Shown here piece by piece: positions 51,403 to 60,555 of a stretch of 64,000 nucleotides of DNA. The notes below the pieces were generated by a model that did no database searches, was not told where the DNA came from, and saw only the letters and a program-made list of their open reading frames with translations. How positions within the stretch are numbered: the first letter of the stretch is position 1; each line of letters begins with the position of its first letter. The translations under genes and the position numbers were made by a program. Origin of the DNA: an uncultured Helicobacter sp. (lineage in GTDB: Bacteria > Campylobacterota > Campylobacteria > Campylobacterales > Helicobacteraceae); the NCBI GenBank assembly GCA_944326445.1, contig CALVDZ010000001.1:124001-188000 (forward strand), written 5' to 3'.

Positions 51403-52659
51403 ATGAGGATTTTATTAACTATCACAGATATTAGCGTTGTCGGCGGGACGGAGCGTGTGGTGAGCAATCTCGCTAATGTGTTTGTGCAAATGGGCTATGA
51501 AGTGGAGATTTTGAGCTTTTTCCAACGCTATGAGAAAATCCCCTATGTGCTTAATGAGCGCGTGAGCGTGAGTGTTTTTTATAAAAGTTTGGAGGAAGCG
51601 GCAAAACCGCAAAGAGGTGTGGCAAAAATCTTTTACAAACATTTTTATAAGTTTGTGCTAAGTTGGCAGATTAGAGCACGATACAAAAATGTGGATTGCG
51701 TGATAGTTAGTGAGCATATTTATGTGCCATTTTTTAAGACTAGGCACACGAGATATATCAAGGTTTTTCACTCAAGATTTATGGGCTATCGTAAGCGTTA
51801 TAAGCACTTTGGCACGCTTGTGCTGCTTTCATCTGCAGAGATAGCGCGCTACACGCCCTATCACAATCGCGTGCGCGTAATCCCAAACTTCCTCCCTCAA
51901 ATACCCACCCAAACCACTGACTATGCCCAAAGGGTGGTGCTGAGTGTGGGGCGATTGAGCGAGGAGAAGGGCTTTGTGCGCCTCATTGACATCTGGGAAA
52001 TGGTGGTAAAAAAACTCCAAACCTTGAGCGCGAGGCGTTTGGGTGAGTGTGATGAGAGTGAAAATCTGCACGCCAAAGAGATGAGAGCCCTTGCTCTGTC
52101 CTATTGCCCCCCCCCCTTATTAGAAAACACACAAGATTCTAAAGGTAGAGAATCCACAGCCGCGATTGGCGTGGAAAATTCCTCTAAATCTTTTGATTTG
52201 TCGTTGCGAGATGGTGTCTTTGGTTGGCAGCTCCATATCGTAGGCGATGGCGCGATGAGAGAGGAGATCCAAGCTAGAATAGAATCTAAAGGCTTGCAAG
52301 ATTCTATACTCCTAAAGCCCTTTACTACCAATATTGCGCAGGAGTATTTGGGTGCGAGTGTCTATGCTATGGCAAGTCATTCTGAAGGCCTGCCAATGGT
52401 TTTGATAGAATCTGCCTCCTATGGGCTGCCCGCTATCGCCTTTGACATCGCCACGGGACCGAGTGATATTATCCTAGATTCACACACGGGCTATTTGGTG
52501 GCAGATGAGGGCTTGGAGGCGTATGCGGGCAAGCTCGTGGAGCTGATGAGCGATAAAGCTCTGAGAGAGAATCTAGGCAGGCAAGCTAAGGAGCGTGTGG
52601 TGGAGTGCTTTAGCAAGCAAGCCATCATTCCCCTGTGGGAAGAGATACTAAAACCTTAG
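51403..52659 (+). CDS. GT4-family glycosyltransferase with a C10 tract in a linker insertion
   Basis: The protein has 418 residues, paralogous to the N-terminal half of the preceding gene: ISVVGGTERVVSNLANVFVQ, IARYTPYHNRVRVIPNFLP, WQLHIVGDGAMREEIQ, SEGLPMVLIESASYGLPAIA. Compared with the paralogue it has about 60 extra residues between the first Rossmann-like domain and the donor-binding domain (bases about 52020-52210). That insertion holds ten consecutive C (52107-52116, read as CPPP). The gene is ON at C10; a change of one C would truncate it. It starts 2 bases after the upstream stop. Its stop overlaps the convergent hydE-like gene by 4 bases. Confidence 0.85.
   Translation: MRILLTITDISVVGGTERVVSNLANVFVQMGYEVEILSFFQRYEKIPYVLNERVSVSVFYKSLEEAAKPQRGVAKIFYKHFYKFVLSWQIRARYKNVDCVIVSEHIYVPFFKTRHTRYIKVFHSRFMGYRKRYKHFGTLVLLSSAEIARYTPYHNRVRVIPNFLPQIPTQTTDYAQRVVLSVGRLSEEKGFVRLIDIWEMVVKKLQTLSARRLGECDESENLHAKEMRALALSYCPPPLLENTQDSKGRESTAAIGVENSSKSFDLSLRDGVFGWQLHIVGDGAMREEIQARIESKGLQDSILLKPFTTNIAQEYLGASVYAMASHSEGLPMVLIESASYGLPAIAFDIATGPSDIILDSHTGYLVADEGLEAYAGKLVELMSDKALRENLGRQAKERVVECFSKQAIIPLWEEILKP
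52107..52116 (+). repeat. C10 tract in glycosyltransferase gene
   Basis: Ten C inside coding sequence absent from the adjacent paralogue; in frame at the present length. Confidence 0.8.
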
Positions 52660-54407
52660 TGGTAATCCAAAAACCCATCTTTTGGGAGGGTGAGCGTGAT
52701 ATTTTTGGGCAAAAAGCCTAGGAGTCGTTCCAAAAAGATATGCTGCCCAAACACATCGCCACATAGCAGGACTTCTAGGCTATCCCCAAACGCGTGGTTA
52801 GTCTGTATGTCGCGCACGAGCGTGGCGAGAAACTCACAAAAACTATCGATAAAGCCATAGGCTAAAATCACATTGTCCATATCCGCGCATTTAAAGCTCA
52901 TAGAGGAGCGAAAAATGCGAGGATAATCAAGCGTGAGGGAGCTATGCTCATCGCGCAGGAGAATGTAGTCAATCCGCGGTCCCTTGGGGCGCAAAAACTC
53001 ATTGGCACACGCAAGGAGCGAATCGTAGGCTTGGGGCAGGGTGTCTAGGAGTGTGTCCTCGCGCAAATTAGTGCTTGGGTGCATACCTAGGAGCAGCGCG
53101 GCGATACCAAAGATATGGGTAAGATTATCCGTGCGTATGGGGGTGTCTGCGAGATTTTCAAAAAGTGTGATATCTTGCTTGCGTGCGAAGTTGCCCACTA
53201 GCTCTGCGCCGCTTGTGTAGTTGGTGCGGATAGATTCTATAAGTCGCTTTGGGTTTGCCTCAAAGCTCGTATCTAGGATTTGCCCAAACTCCCCTCCCTT
53301 TTGGAGCAAAATCGCGCTAGGGTGCTTGGAGCTCAGGTAGAAAATCACGCTAGATTGGCTTTTTTGCGTGCTTTGCGCGCTTGTGTGATGAGCGAGATTG
53401 GTATGCAAAAGCGTCCTAAAGTCGCAATGTGCCCGTGCGGTATCAAGGAACAATCCGCTCTCACTCACGCATAATGTGTGCGAATGCGTGGGCGTGTGCT
53501 CAAAAATCCTCTGTGGCGTGTGGTGGGTAGGGCGTAAGAAAAAATGCGTGATCTCCTCGCGCAAAAGCAGCGCGCTAAGGAGCTGGAGAATGGGATCATA
53601 GGGGAGGCAAGTGAGCACAAGCCCGTGTGAATCTCGCCAAAACCTATCGGCAAAAACCTCCTTGGGAGCGAGGCGCACGGAGGGTTTTTCAAACGAGGCG
53701 AGAATATCAATCTGTGCGTTGTGAATCCTAAAAAAGGTTTTGAGACTAGAGATGTCGCACATTACGCACAGAGACGAGGTGCTATCAGAATCTTTGGGGG
53801 GCGTGAGGGAGCATTCTTTAAATCCTCTAGCGGTGTCGATGAGTGCGTGCTGCTGGGATTTGAGGGATTGGAGTATGGAGGTAAGATAGGTGAGAATCCC
53901 CTCTGTGTGCGCAAGGGGCTTGGCAAAACTAAAAAGACCAAAATCCCCAAAATGCTCACTAGAGAGGAAGTCCCTCGTCTGTGTGGCGGTGCAAAAGTGC
54001 GTGTGTGGCGTGTAGGCAGGGAGTGTGAGGGGTTGGAGAGATTCTAGGCTATCGAGCAAACTAAGTGTGAGGAAGCAAAAATTGAGTGAAAGCGGCAGGA
54101 TTTGGGAGAGAGAGTCGGCAAACTCTAGCACGGCTGGCGCGTGATTGGTGTGTATGATAAAGTGCAGAGTGGGCTTAGAATCTCGCGCAAAATCTGTGCT
54201 TGTGTAGAAGTTAGATTCAAAGATTATAGGGACTTGTGGAGAATCTAATGGAGAATCTAAAGTGGTGTGGGGCACAGAATCTGTGGTATGCGTGAGATTG
54301 TGGGCGATAGACTCTGCTTGTGTGCATAGAATCTGGGCAAAAAATCGCTGGGCAGGGGAGAGCACAGGGGGCTGCAAGGAAAAGGAAAAATCATAATATT
54401 GTCCCAT
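52656..54407 (-). CDS. hydE: HydE-like hydrogenase accessory protein
   Basis: The protein has 583 residues and is last in the hydA-hydB-hydC-hydD order, the place of hydE in Helicobacter, where it is needed for hydrogenase activity. No catalytic motif is recognised with certainty. The C-terminal part (IFGIAALLLGM, and LLCGDVFGQHIFLERLLGFL) looks like a weak match to the carbamoyltransferase half of HypF/Kae1-like folds. The middle is His/Ser/Thr-rich with few conserved features, and the N-terminal third contains Asp-Ser-Pro repeats encoded by GATTC words. Assignment is mainly by synteny. Confidence 0.65.
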   Translation of the reverse strand: MGQYYDFSFSLQPPVLSPAQRFFAQILCTQAESIAHNLTHTTDSVPHTTLDSPLDSPQVPIIFESNFYTSTDFARDSKPTLHFIIHTNHAPAVLEFADSLSQILPLSLNFCFLTLSLLDSLESLQPLTLPAYTPHTHFCTATQTRDFLSSEHFGDFGLFSFAKPLAHTEGILTYLTSILQSLKSQQHALIDTARGFKECSLTPPKDSDSTSSLCVMCDISSLKTFFRIHNAQIDILASFEKPSVRLAPKEVFADRFWRDSHGLVLTCLPYDPILQLLSALLLREEITHFFLRPTHHTPQRIFEHTPTHSHTLCVSESGLFLDTARAHCDFRTLLHTNLAHHTSAQSTQKSQSSVIFYLSSKHPSAILLQKGGEFGQILDTSFEANPKRLIESIRTNYTSGAELVGNFARKQDITLFENLADTPIRTDNLTHIFGIAALLLGMHPSTNLREDTLLDTLPQAYDSLLACANEFLRPKGPRIDYILLRDEHSSLTLDYPRIFRSSMSFKCADMDNVILAYGFIDSFCEFLATLVRDIQTNHAFGDSLEVLLCGDVFGQHIFLERLLGFLPKNITLTLPKDGFLDYH

Positions 54408-54431
54408 AGTGTGAGCCTTATAGGGTAGAAT

Positions 54432-54983
54432 CTAAAATCCGCGAAAAGAGAGGTTGGCGATTTCTTGAAGATCGCGATTGGCGATTTTGGTGGCGGTTAT
54501 GCCATTTTGCGCGAGGTAGGCGATGGCTTGAGATTCCATAAGTTTCGCGCCTTGTTTGACATTTTCACTGAGGCTAAAGGCAGTATCCTCGCCGATGACC
54601 TCAGGCACGATGCCGATGATATGCACGGGGGGCAAGTCGCCATTTATCTCCACTAGGCGTAGTGTTTGGAGCATTTCCACCTCGTGCGCGCTCCCCGCCC
54701 AAGTGATGATATGAGGGATATTGTCAAAGTCAAAGGCATACACATCGCCAATCTGCGCGTCATCGACGCTCACGCAATCAAGGATTAGCACCCTGTCATA
54801 AGAAGTGATGAGTGGGATAAGCATCTGCGCTAGCGTCCCGCCATCGACGATTTCTAGCTCTACGGGATTAGCAGGATCGCTAGGGGCAAAAGAATAATTC
54901 GCCTTGAGATAGTTGGAGAGATGCACGCCAATGCCCTCATCTCCAAACAAAATATTGCCAATGCCAAGTATGAGGATTTTCAT
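54432..54983 (-). CDS. hydD: [NiFe]-hydrogenase maturation protease
   Basis: The protein has 183 residues. It has LGIGNILFGDEGIGVHL (nickel-binding Glu in GDEGIG), VEIVDGGTLAQML (conserved Asp), ILDCVSVDD and a later conserved His (SAHEVEML), the M52 peptidase ligand set of HybD/HydD. It clips the C-terminal tail from the large subunit HydB once Ni-Fe is inserted. It lies between hydC and hydE with short gaps. Confidence 0.93.
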   Translation of the reverse strand: MKILILGIGNILFGDEGIGVHLSNYLKANYSFAPSDPANPVELEIVDGGTLAQMLIPLITSYDRVLILDCVSVDDAQIGDVYAFDFDNIPHIITWAGSAHEVEMLQTLRLVEINGDLPPVHIIGIVPEVIGEDTAFSLSENVKQGAKLMESQAIAYLAQNGITATKIANRDLQEIANLSFRGF

Positions 54984-54997
54984 CTAGGATTGTTGGC

Positions 54998-55744
54998 TCA
55001 CACTTTGACTTCATCAGTGTAGCGCATACCGCTCACGATCGCATCGACACCGCCATTTGGGTATTTGAGTGAATTCCACACTGCCATATAAATATGCACA
55101 GGGATAAAAATCATAAATGCCCAAGTAAGGATATGATGGAGATCGCGCACATTTGCCAAGCCCCCGCACATCACTTCAAACCAAGTAAAGAGCACCTTAC
55201 ACACCGCGCCCAAGCCATCATCATAGGAGTTGTAAAAGAGCACAACCCCGCTAAGCGATATGAGCAACACGAGAATGGCGAGTGAAAAATATGTGAAAAA
55301 CTGCAAGGGATTGTAAGCACCATCGATATGGGGGTGCTTGCCGATGAAAAGATAGACTTTGAGCTGCTCTATCCAGCATTTTGGCGATATGGCTTGCTTG
55401 AAAGACACGCGCTCGGGCTTAGAATCTTTGTCAAAAAAGAACAAATACACCCGAAAAAACGAAGCAGCAATGAGACAGAATCCTAAAATGATATGAAAGC
55501 TGCGCATATAGGCATTGAGATAACCCACAAACGCCCCCACATCGTGTGAGGCTATCTGCGGATCGCCGATAGTAACCACCTCATACGAGCCTAGCGCGTG
55601 CAAAAACGGATAGGCGATATAAAATCCCGTGGCGATGAGCAAAAATATGCTAAATGCCCGAATCCAATGAAAAATCCTTGTCAATCCGGAAAATTCCTTA
55701 TGGACATGGAATTCTTTTTTTTCAAAAGGAATTGTGTTTGCCAT
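54998..55744 (-). CDS. hydC: Hydrogenase cytochrome b subunit
   Basis: The protein has 248 residues with four to five transmembrane helices and haem-ligand histidines: LTRIFHWIRAFSIFLLIATG, YMRSFHIILGFCL and LHHILTWAFMIFIPVHIYMAVW. It is the HyaC/HydC-type di-haem cytochrome b that anchors HydAB and passes electrons from H2 to menaquinone. It lies 12 bases downstream of hydB. Confidence 0.94.
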   Translation of the reverse strand: MANTIPFEKKEFHVHKEFSGLTRIFHWIRAFSIFLLIATGFYIAYPFLHALGSYEVVTIGDPQIASHDVGAFVGYLNAYMRSFHIILGFCLIAASFFRVYLFFFDKDSKPERVSFKQAISPKCWIEQLKVYLFIGKHPHIDGAYNPLQFFTYFSLAILVLLISLSGVVLFYNSYDDGLGAVCKVLFTWFEVMCGGLANVRDLHHILTWAFMIFIPVHIYMAVWNSLKYPNGGVDAIVSGMRYTDEVKV

Positions 55745-55756
55745 ACTCTCTCCTTT

Positions 55757-57487
55757 CTAGCGCAATCCTGAAGCAGAGGGCTGCACCTTATACTTACTAA
55801 GCTCATTGCCACGAGTGTCCATCACATGCACAGAACACGCGATACATGGATCAAAGGAATGGATATGGCGTATAATCTCTAGCGGCTGCGTGATATCTTG
55901 GACTTTGGTGCCGATGAGACTCATCTCATAAGGCCCCTTTTTGCCATTCCTATCCATTGGTCCAGCATTCCATGTGCTTGGCACAACGGCTTGGTAGTTT
56001 TTAATCACGCCATTTTCGATTCTCACCCAGTGGCTTAGCATACCGCGTGGTACATTACCGATGAAATATCCTTTGTAGTTCTTGTTTTTATCGATGACAT
56101 AGGGTGCACAGGTATTCTTATCAGTCTTTAGATTCTCAACTAAAGCGTTAAAGGCCTTGATACCATAATCCGCGATGACTTTGCACTCAATCGCCCTTGC
56201 AGCGGTGCGCCCTAGCGTGCTAAAGAGGTGCGCGGGAGTGAGCCCTGTCTTTGTCAAAAACTCATCGACTACGGCTGTGATATAGGGATTTTTCTTTGCA
56301 TAGCCCACCACCACGCTTGCTAAAGGCCCTACTTCCATAGGCTCATCTTCATAACGAGGGGATTTGATCCATGAGTATTTGCCCTTTTCGTTGATGAGCG
56401 GTGTTTTGGTTTCCTTGCCATCTATCCCGATAGATATACCATCGACAAAGCCCGTATAGTTGGGATTTGTCTCGCCATCGTATGGGTGTAGAGGCCCATT
56501 GTCTTTATACCACGAGTGTGTGGCGTCCTCGGTAATCTTGTCGGTATCGACTTCATAAACCTTGCTAAGATCGCCGTTTTTGACGATACCGCTGCTTAGT
56601 AGCCACTCATCAGGTCCCACTTGAATCTCTTGGAAGCTAAGGAAATTTGTAAGCCCACAGCCTTTGAGCACAGAATCTTCGGTTTTATACATCTCTGCTG
56701 CCATAATGATATCCGCCCAATACGCACGATTGACAAAATCTGCAACTTCTTTATACTTTGTGAGCCACTCGCCAAGCCTACTAGGATCATTTAGATCCAT
56801 AATGCAAGTTACCCCGCCAACTGTGAGGCTCTGTGGGTGTGGGTTTTTGGCACCAAAAATGGCCATCATCTGTGCCATTATGCGCTGAGATTCTAGGAGT
56901 CGCAAATAGTGTGAAAGCACGATGAGATTTTGCTCTGGGGTGAATCGATAAGTCTTGTGCCCCCAATAGGCGTTAGCAAATGGCCCTAGGCTGCCTTGCT
57001 GCACAAATTTGCTCACACGCTCCTTGACGGCTTTTAGTTCATCCTCGCCCGTGTAGATCGGGTTTTTTGTGTATTTAAAGGCAAGCTCGGAAGCTTTTTT
57101 TTCGTTTGCATTGAGGGCTGAAGTGATGTCGCACCAATCAAGTCCGTGCAGGGTATAAAAATGCACCGCGTGATCGTGCAAAAAGAGCGCGATATTCATC
57201 AGTGTTCGCGTAAGGATTGCATTAAGAGGCGGAGTGATACCCAGAGCCTTCTCCACTGCGACAATCCCGGCTTTGTAGTGTGAAAAGGTGCAAACCCCGC
57301 AGATTCTTTGCATCAAAAAGCCCGCATCGCGTGGATCGCGGTTGCGCACGATGGTTTCTAGCCCGCGCCAAAGTGTGGAGCTAGAAAATGCGTCTTTTAT
57401 CACATTATTTTCATCAACGATTACTTCTATCCTTAGGTGCCCTTCGATTCTTGTGATTGGATCGACTACGATTCGCTTTGTCATCAT
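55757..57487 (-). CDS. hydB: [NiFe]-hydrogenase large subunit
   Basis: The protein has 576 residues. Nickel ligands are supplied by RICGVCTFSH (N-terminal CxxC) and SFDPCIACSVH (C-terminal DPCxxC). The sequence continues past the histidine with VMDTRGNELSKYKVQ..., the tail removed by HydD. The protein is a group 1 membrane-bound uptake hydrogenase catalytic subunit and oxidises H2 in the periplasm after Tat export with HydA. It starts 13 bases downstream of hydA. Confidence 0.96.
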   Translation of the reverse strand: MMTKRIVVDPITRIEGHLRIEVIVDENNVIKDAFSSSTLWRGLETIVRNRDPRDAGFLMQRICGVCTFSHYKAGIVAVEKALGITPPLNAILTRTLMNIALFLHDHAVHFYTLHGLDWCDITSALNANEKKASELAFKYTKNPIYTGEDELKAVKERVSKFVQQGSLGPFANAYWGHKTYRFTPEQNLIVLSHYLRLLESQRIMAQMMAIFGAKNPHPQSLTVGGVTCIMDLNDPSRLGEWLTKYKEVADFVNRAYWADIIMAAEMYKTEDSVLKGCGLTNFLSFQEIQVGPDEWLLSSGIVKNGDLSKVYEVDTDKITEDATHSWYKDNGPLHPYDGETNPNYTGFVDGISIGIDGKETKTPLINEKGKYSWIKSPRYEDEPMEVGPLASVVVGYAKKNPYITAVVDEFLTKTGLTPAHLFSTLGRTAARAIECKVIADYGIKAFNALVENLKTDKNTCAPYVIDKNKNYKGYFIGNVPRGMLSHWVRIENGVIKNYQAVVPSTWNAGPMDRNGKKGPYEMSLIGTKVQDITQPLEIIRHIHSFDPCIACSVHVMDTRGNELSKYKVQPSASGLR

Positions 57488-57500
57488 TCCCTCCTAAAAT

Positions 57501-58658
57501 TTAGTCTTGTTTCTTTTTGATAGCACTGATTACTGCGTGGGCGGCTATGCCCACAGCTGCTGCGCCGAGTATCACGCTGCCGACATTGTTTGCGGTTTTG
57601 TCAGCTCCCAAACCATCAAAGCTTGTGGCATAGAGTTTGTTGCCAATTGGCTCTTCAAATGGGCGCATCGTATCCCAAAAGTTTGGCTCACTGCAGCCTA
57701 TGCAGCCGTGCCCTGCTTGGATAGGCCAGCTTGTGTGTTGGTTAAAGCGAAGTTTGGAGCAGTTGTTGAAAGTATAGGGACCTTTGCAGCCCATTTTATA
57801 AAGGCAGTAGCCTTTTTGCGCGCCCTCATCGCCAAAGGATTCTACAAATTGTCCCGCATCAAAGCGTCCGCGCCTCTCGCACAAATCGTGGATTCTGAGC
57901 CCATAAGCCCAAGTGGGGCGATTATACGCATCGAGGCTTGGGAGCGTGCCAAAGAGGATGAAGTGCAATACATTGCCCACGATGTTTTTCTCGCTAGGTG
58001 GGCAGCCCGGGACATTTATCACGGGTTTATTAGTGATTTTTGAGAGTGGTTGGGCGTTTGTGGGGTTAGGATATGCAGCTTGCACACCACCAAAGCTCGA
58101 GCAAGTCCCGATGGCAAAAATCGCCGCCGCGTTTTTGGCTGCTTCTCTAGCTTCTTGCGCGCCTGTGGTACCATGCGCACCGATAGTAAGGTAAAACTCG
58201 CTCTTGCCCTCTGGTATGCCGCCCTCTACCATGAGGATATAGCCACCTTTATGCACGGCATCATGCAGCGATTTGCTCGCCTGATAGCCCGCTGCTGCCA
58301 TTACCGTCTCGTGGTAATCAAGGCTGATGTAATCGAAGATGAGTGAATCTATGGTTGGCGCATCACTCCTTAGGAGGCTCTCACTGCAGCCCGTGCATTC
58401 TGCCATATGGAGCCACACGACGGGGATTCTGTTTGCCACTTCTGCAGCCTTTGCTGCTAGGGGTGTGAAGCTCGCAGGGAGCGAGAGTGCCGCAGTCATA
58501 CTCCCTGCCCATTTCATAAAATCCCGCCTTGAAAAGCCCTTAGATTCTAATTCTTGGGCTAGGTTTCTCTCTGCATTGTGAGCGGGGAGGGATTCTAAAT
58601 ATTCAAGCCGTGCCTGTGCCTTTTGGAGCAATTCATCGCTGACGATTTGTGCTTTCAT
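57501..58658 (-). CDS. hydA: [NiFe]-hydrogenase small subunit
   Basis: The protein has 385 residues from ATG 58658, preferred over an in-frame codon at 58697 because AAGGA lies 7 bases upstream. The twin-arginine signal RRDFMKWAGSM is near residues 44-54. Iron-sulfur ligands: ECTGCSES, IGTCSSFGG, PGCPPSE, MGCKGPYTFNNCSKLRFN and GHGCIGCSEP. The C-terminal hydrophobic anchor GSVILGAAAVGIAAHAVIS is followed by KKKQD. It relays electrons from HydB to HydC. Confidence 0.96.
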   Translation of the reverse strand: MKAQIVSDELLQKAQARLEYLESLPAHNAERNLAQELESKGFSRRDFMKWAGSMTAALSLPASFTPLAAKAAEVANRIPVVWLHMAECTGCSESLLRSDAPTIDSLIFDYISLDYHETVMAAAGYQASKSLHDAVHKGGYILMVEGGIPEGKSEFYLTIGAHGTTGAQEAREAAKNAAAIFAIGTCSSFGGVQAAYPNPTNAQPLSKITNKPVINVPGCPPSEKNIVGNVLHFILFGTLPSLDAYNRPTWAYGLRIHDLCERRGRFDAGQFVESFGDEGAQKGYCLYKMGCKGPYTFNNCSKLRFNQHTSWPIQAGHGCIGCSEPNFWDTMRPFEEPIGNKLYATSFDGLGADKTANNVGSVILGAAAVGIAAHAVISAIKKKQD

Positions 58659-58912
58659 TGACAATCCTTTTGTGAGGGGTGTGATTTGTTGTTGCAAAAG
58701 CCTTAAGCCAAAACCTTAAGCTTTGTGGGCAAATTATATAGCAATCTTTTTTAAATTTTTGCATAAAAATACTTGAGAAATAAAAATAACATTACAAAAA
58801 GTTACTTCTAGCTTTACTTTTGATGATCCTGCGCGAGGATGAGTAAAGTTTATGTAAAAACTTTGTAAAATGTGCAGATTGCAAGCTAAAGACACTAATA
58901 CAAGGGAGCATT
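58659..58912. promoter_or_regulatory. Divergent regulatory region hydA / pit with a hairpin
   Basis: AT-rich, 254 bp. An inverted repeat CTTTACT (58812-58818) / AGTAAAG (58842-58848) encloses ATCCT-GCGCG-AGGAT (58826-58840). A TAAAAT -10-like box at 58866-58871 faces pit. No T run follows the hairpin, so it is more likely an operator or leader structure than a terminator. A Fur or NikR site was looked for but not recognised with confidence. Confidence 0.35.
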
Positions 58913-60496
58913 ATGGATATAAGAACCATAAAACGCATAGAAAAGGCTGCGCAAAGCAATATCGGGGATAGCATAAAAATCGCTATCGTGCTTGTGTTTT
59001 TTATCATCGTGTGCATTATCGCAAGTGTTTTTGGGGCGACGCACAATATTATGCTATTAGCCTTTGCCACGGTGATTGGGGCATATATGGCGATGAATAT
59101 AGGAGCTAATGATGTGGCAAATAATGTCGGTCCTGCCGTGGGTTCTAGGGCTATCACGCTTTTGGGCGCGATTGGAATCGCGGCGTTTTTTGAGGCATTT
59201 GGGGCGATTGTCGCTGGAGCCGATGTGGTGGATACGATAAAATCGGGCATTATCGATCCCGCGAGTGTGCGAGATTCTAAGGTTTTTGTAGCAGTGATGC
59301 TCGGGGCGTTGCTCTCTTCAGCGATATGGCTGCATTTGGCTACCTTTTTGGGTGTGCCTGTCTCGACGACGCATTCCCTCGTGGGTGGCGTGCTGGGAGC
59401 TGGGATCATCGCAGGTGGTATGGAAGTCGTCAAATGGACAGAGCTTGCTAAAATCGCCTCAAGTTGGGTAATCTCGCCCGTGATGGGTGGGATTTTTGCC
59501 GTGCTATTCCTCGTGCTTATCAAGCGCACCATCACTTACAAAGAAAACAAAAACGAGGCGGCTAAGGTAGTCGTGCCGTTTTTGGTGTTTTTTATGTCGT
59601 GGGCGTTTGGGCTCTATCTCATCATCAAGGGCTTAAGCCGCGTGCTCCCTATGCACTTTGGGCTAGCGTGCATGCTCTCGCTTGTCGTTGCGTTGGTGAT
59701 ATTTTTTGGGACGCGTTCGCTTATCGTGCGCAAGGCACACAATCTCTCTAATACCAAAGAGGATATAGGCACGCTTTTTACGATACCGCTTATCTTTGCC
59801 GCGGCGATGCTAAGCTTTGCGCACGGGGCAAACGATGTCTCAAACGCCGTAGGTCCGATCGCTGCTATCAATCAGACGCTTGAGAGTATGAGCGATGAGG
59901 TGCTTAGCAATAAAGCTGGCGTGCCGTTTTGGATTTTGCTCATCGGCGGGCTTGGGATCTCCATAGGCTTGGCTCTGTATGGTCCTAGGCTTATCCGCAC
60001 CGTGGGCAATGAAATCACGGATTTGGACAAGATTCGCGCGTTTTGTGTGGCGATGAGTGCGGCTATCACCGTGCTTGTGGCTTCACAGCTCGGGCTTCCT
60101 GTGAGCTCGACGCACGTTACTATAGGTGCGATTTTTGGGGTTGGGTTTTTGCGCGAGTATCTCAAAAAGCGGTATTATGAGATGCAGCAGACGATTATCC
60201 AAGCCCATAGGGGCAAAGATTCTATCGAGGTGGAGAGGTTTCTTAGTGAGTTTCATAAAGCAAGCGTGAAGCGCAAAGGACAGATTTTAGAATCTCTCAA
60301 GCGCAATGAGCTCAAAAACACGCTCAACTTTAGCAAGAAAGAAAAGAAAAGCCTCAAAAAAGCCTATAAGAGCGAGCTTGTCAAACGCAGTGCGATAAAC
60401 CGCATCGTGGCTTCGTGGATTGTTACCGTGCCTATCTCCGCGCTGCTTGGGGCATTATCGTATTTTGTGATTATGTGGATAGGCTTTGAGCTTTAG
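58913..60496 (+). CDS. pit: Inorganic phosphate transporter, PiT family
   Basis: The protein has 527 residues with about ten transmembrane helices. The duplicated PiT signature is present: MNIGANDVANNVGPAVGS near residues 61-78 and FAHGANDVSNAVGPIAAI in the second half. PVSTTHSLVGGV and PVSSTHVTIGAI are also standard. A basic cytoplasmic stretch (about 415-490) precedes the last helix. It imports phosphate with H+ or Na+. As a stand-alone gene it may matter for supply to the phosphonate pathway, but no direct link is shown. Confidence 0.94.
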   Translation: MDIRTIKRIEKAAQSNIGDSIKIAIVLVFFIIVCIIASVFGATHNIMLLAFATVIGAYMAMNIGANDVANNVGPAVGSRAITLLGAIGIAAFFEAFGAIVAGADVVDTIKSGIIDPASVRDSKVFVAVMLGALLSSAIWLHLATFLGVPVSTTHSLVGGVLGAGIIAGGMEVVKWTELAKIASSWVISPVMGGIFAVLFLVLIKRTITYKENKNEAAKVVVPFLVFFMSWAFGLYLIIKGLSRVLPMHFGLACMLSLVVALVIFFGTRSLIVRKAHNLSNTKEDIGTLFTIPLIFAAAMLSFAHGANDVSNAVGPIAAINQTLESMSDEVLSNKAGVPFWILLIGGLGISIGLALYGPRLIRTVGNEITDLDKIRAFCVAMSAAITVLVASQLGLPVSSTHVTIGAIFGVGFLREYLKKRYYEMQQTIIQAHRGKDSIEVERFLSEFHKASVKRKGQILESLKRNELKNTLNFSKKEKKSLKKAYKSELVKRSAINRIVASWIVTVPISALLGALSYFVIMWIGFEL

Positions 60497-60517
60497 GAGT
60501 TTTTAAACAACCCCTGC

Positions 60518-60523
60518 TACAAT
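60518..60523 (+). promoter_or_regulatory. -10 box of the CorC-like gene
   Basis: TACAAT with TGC just upstream, 38 bases before the TTG start at 60556. Confidence 0.4.
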
Positions 60524-60555
60524 TAGCTTAATTTTACAATCTAAAAGGAGCATTT

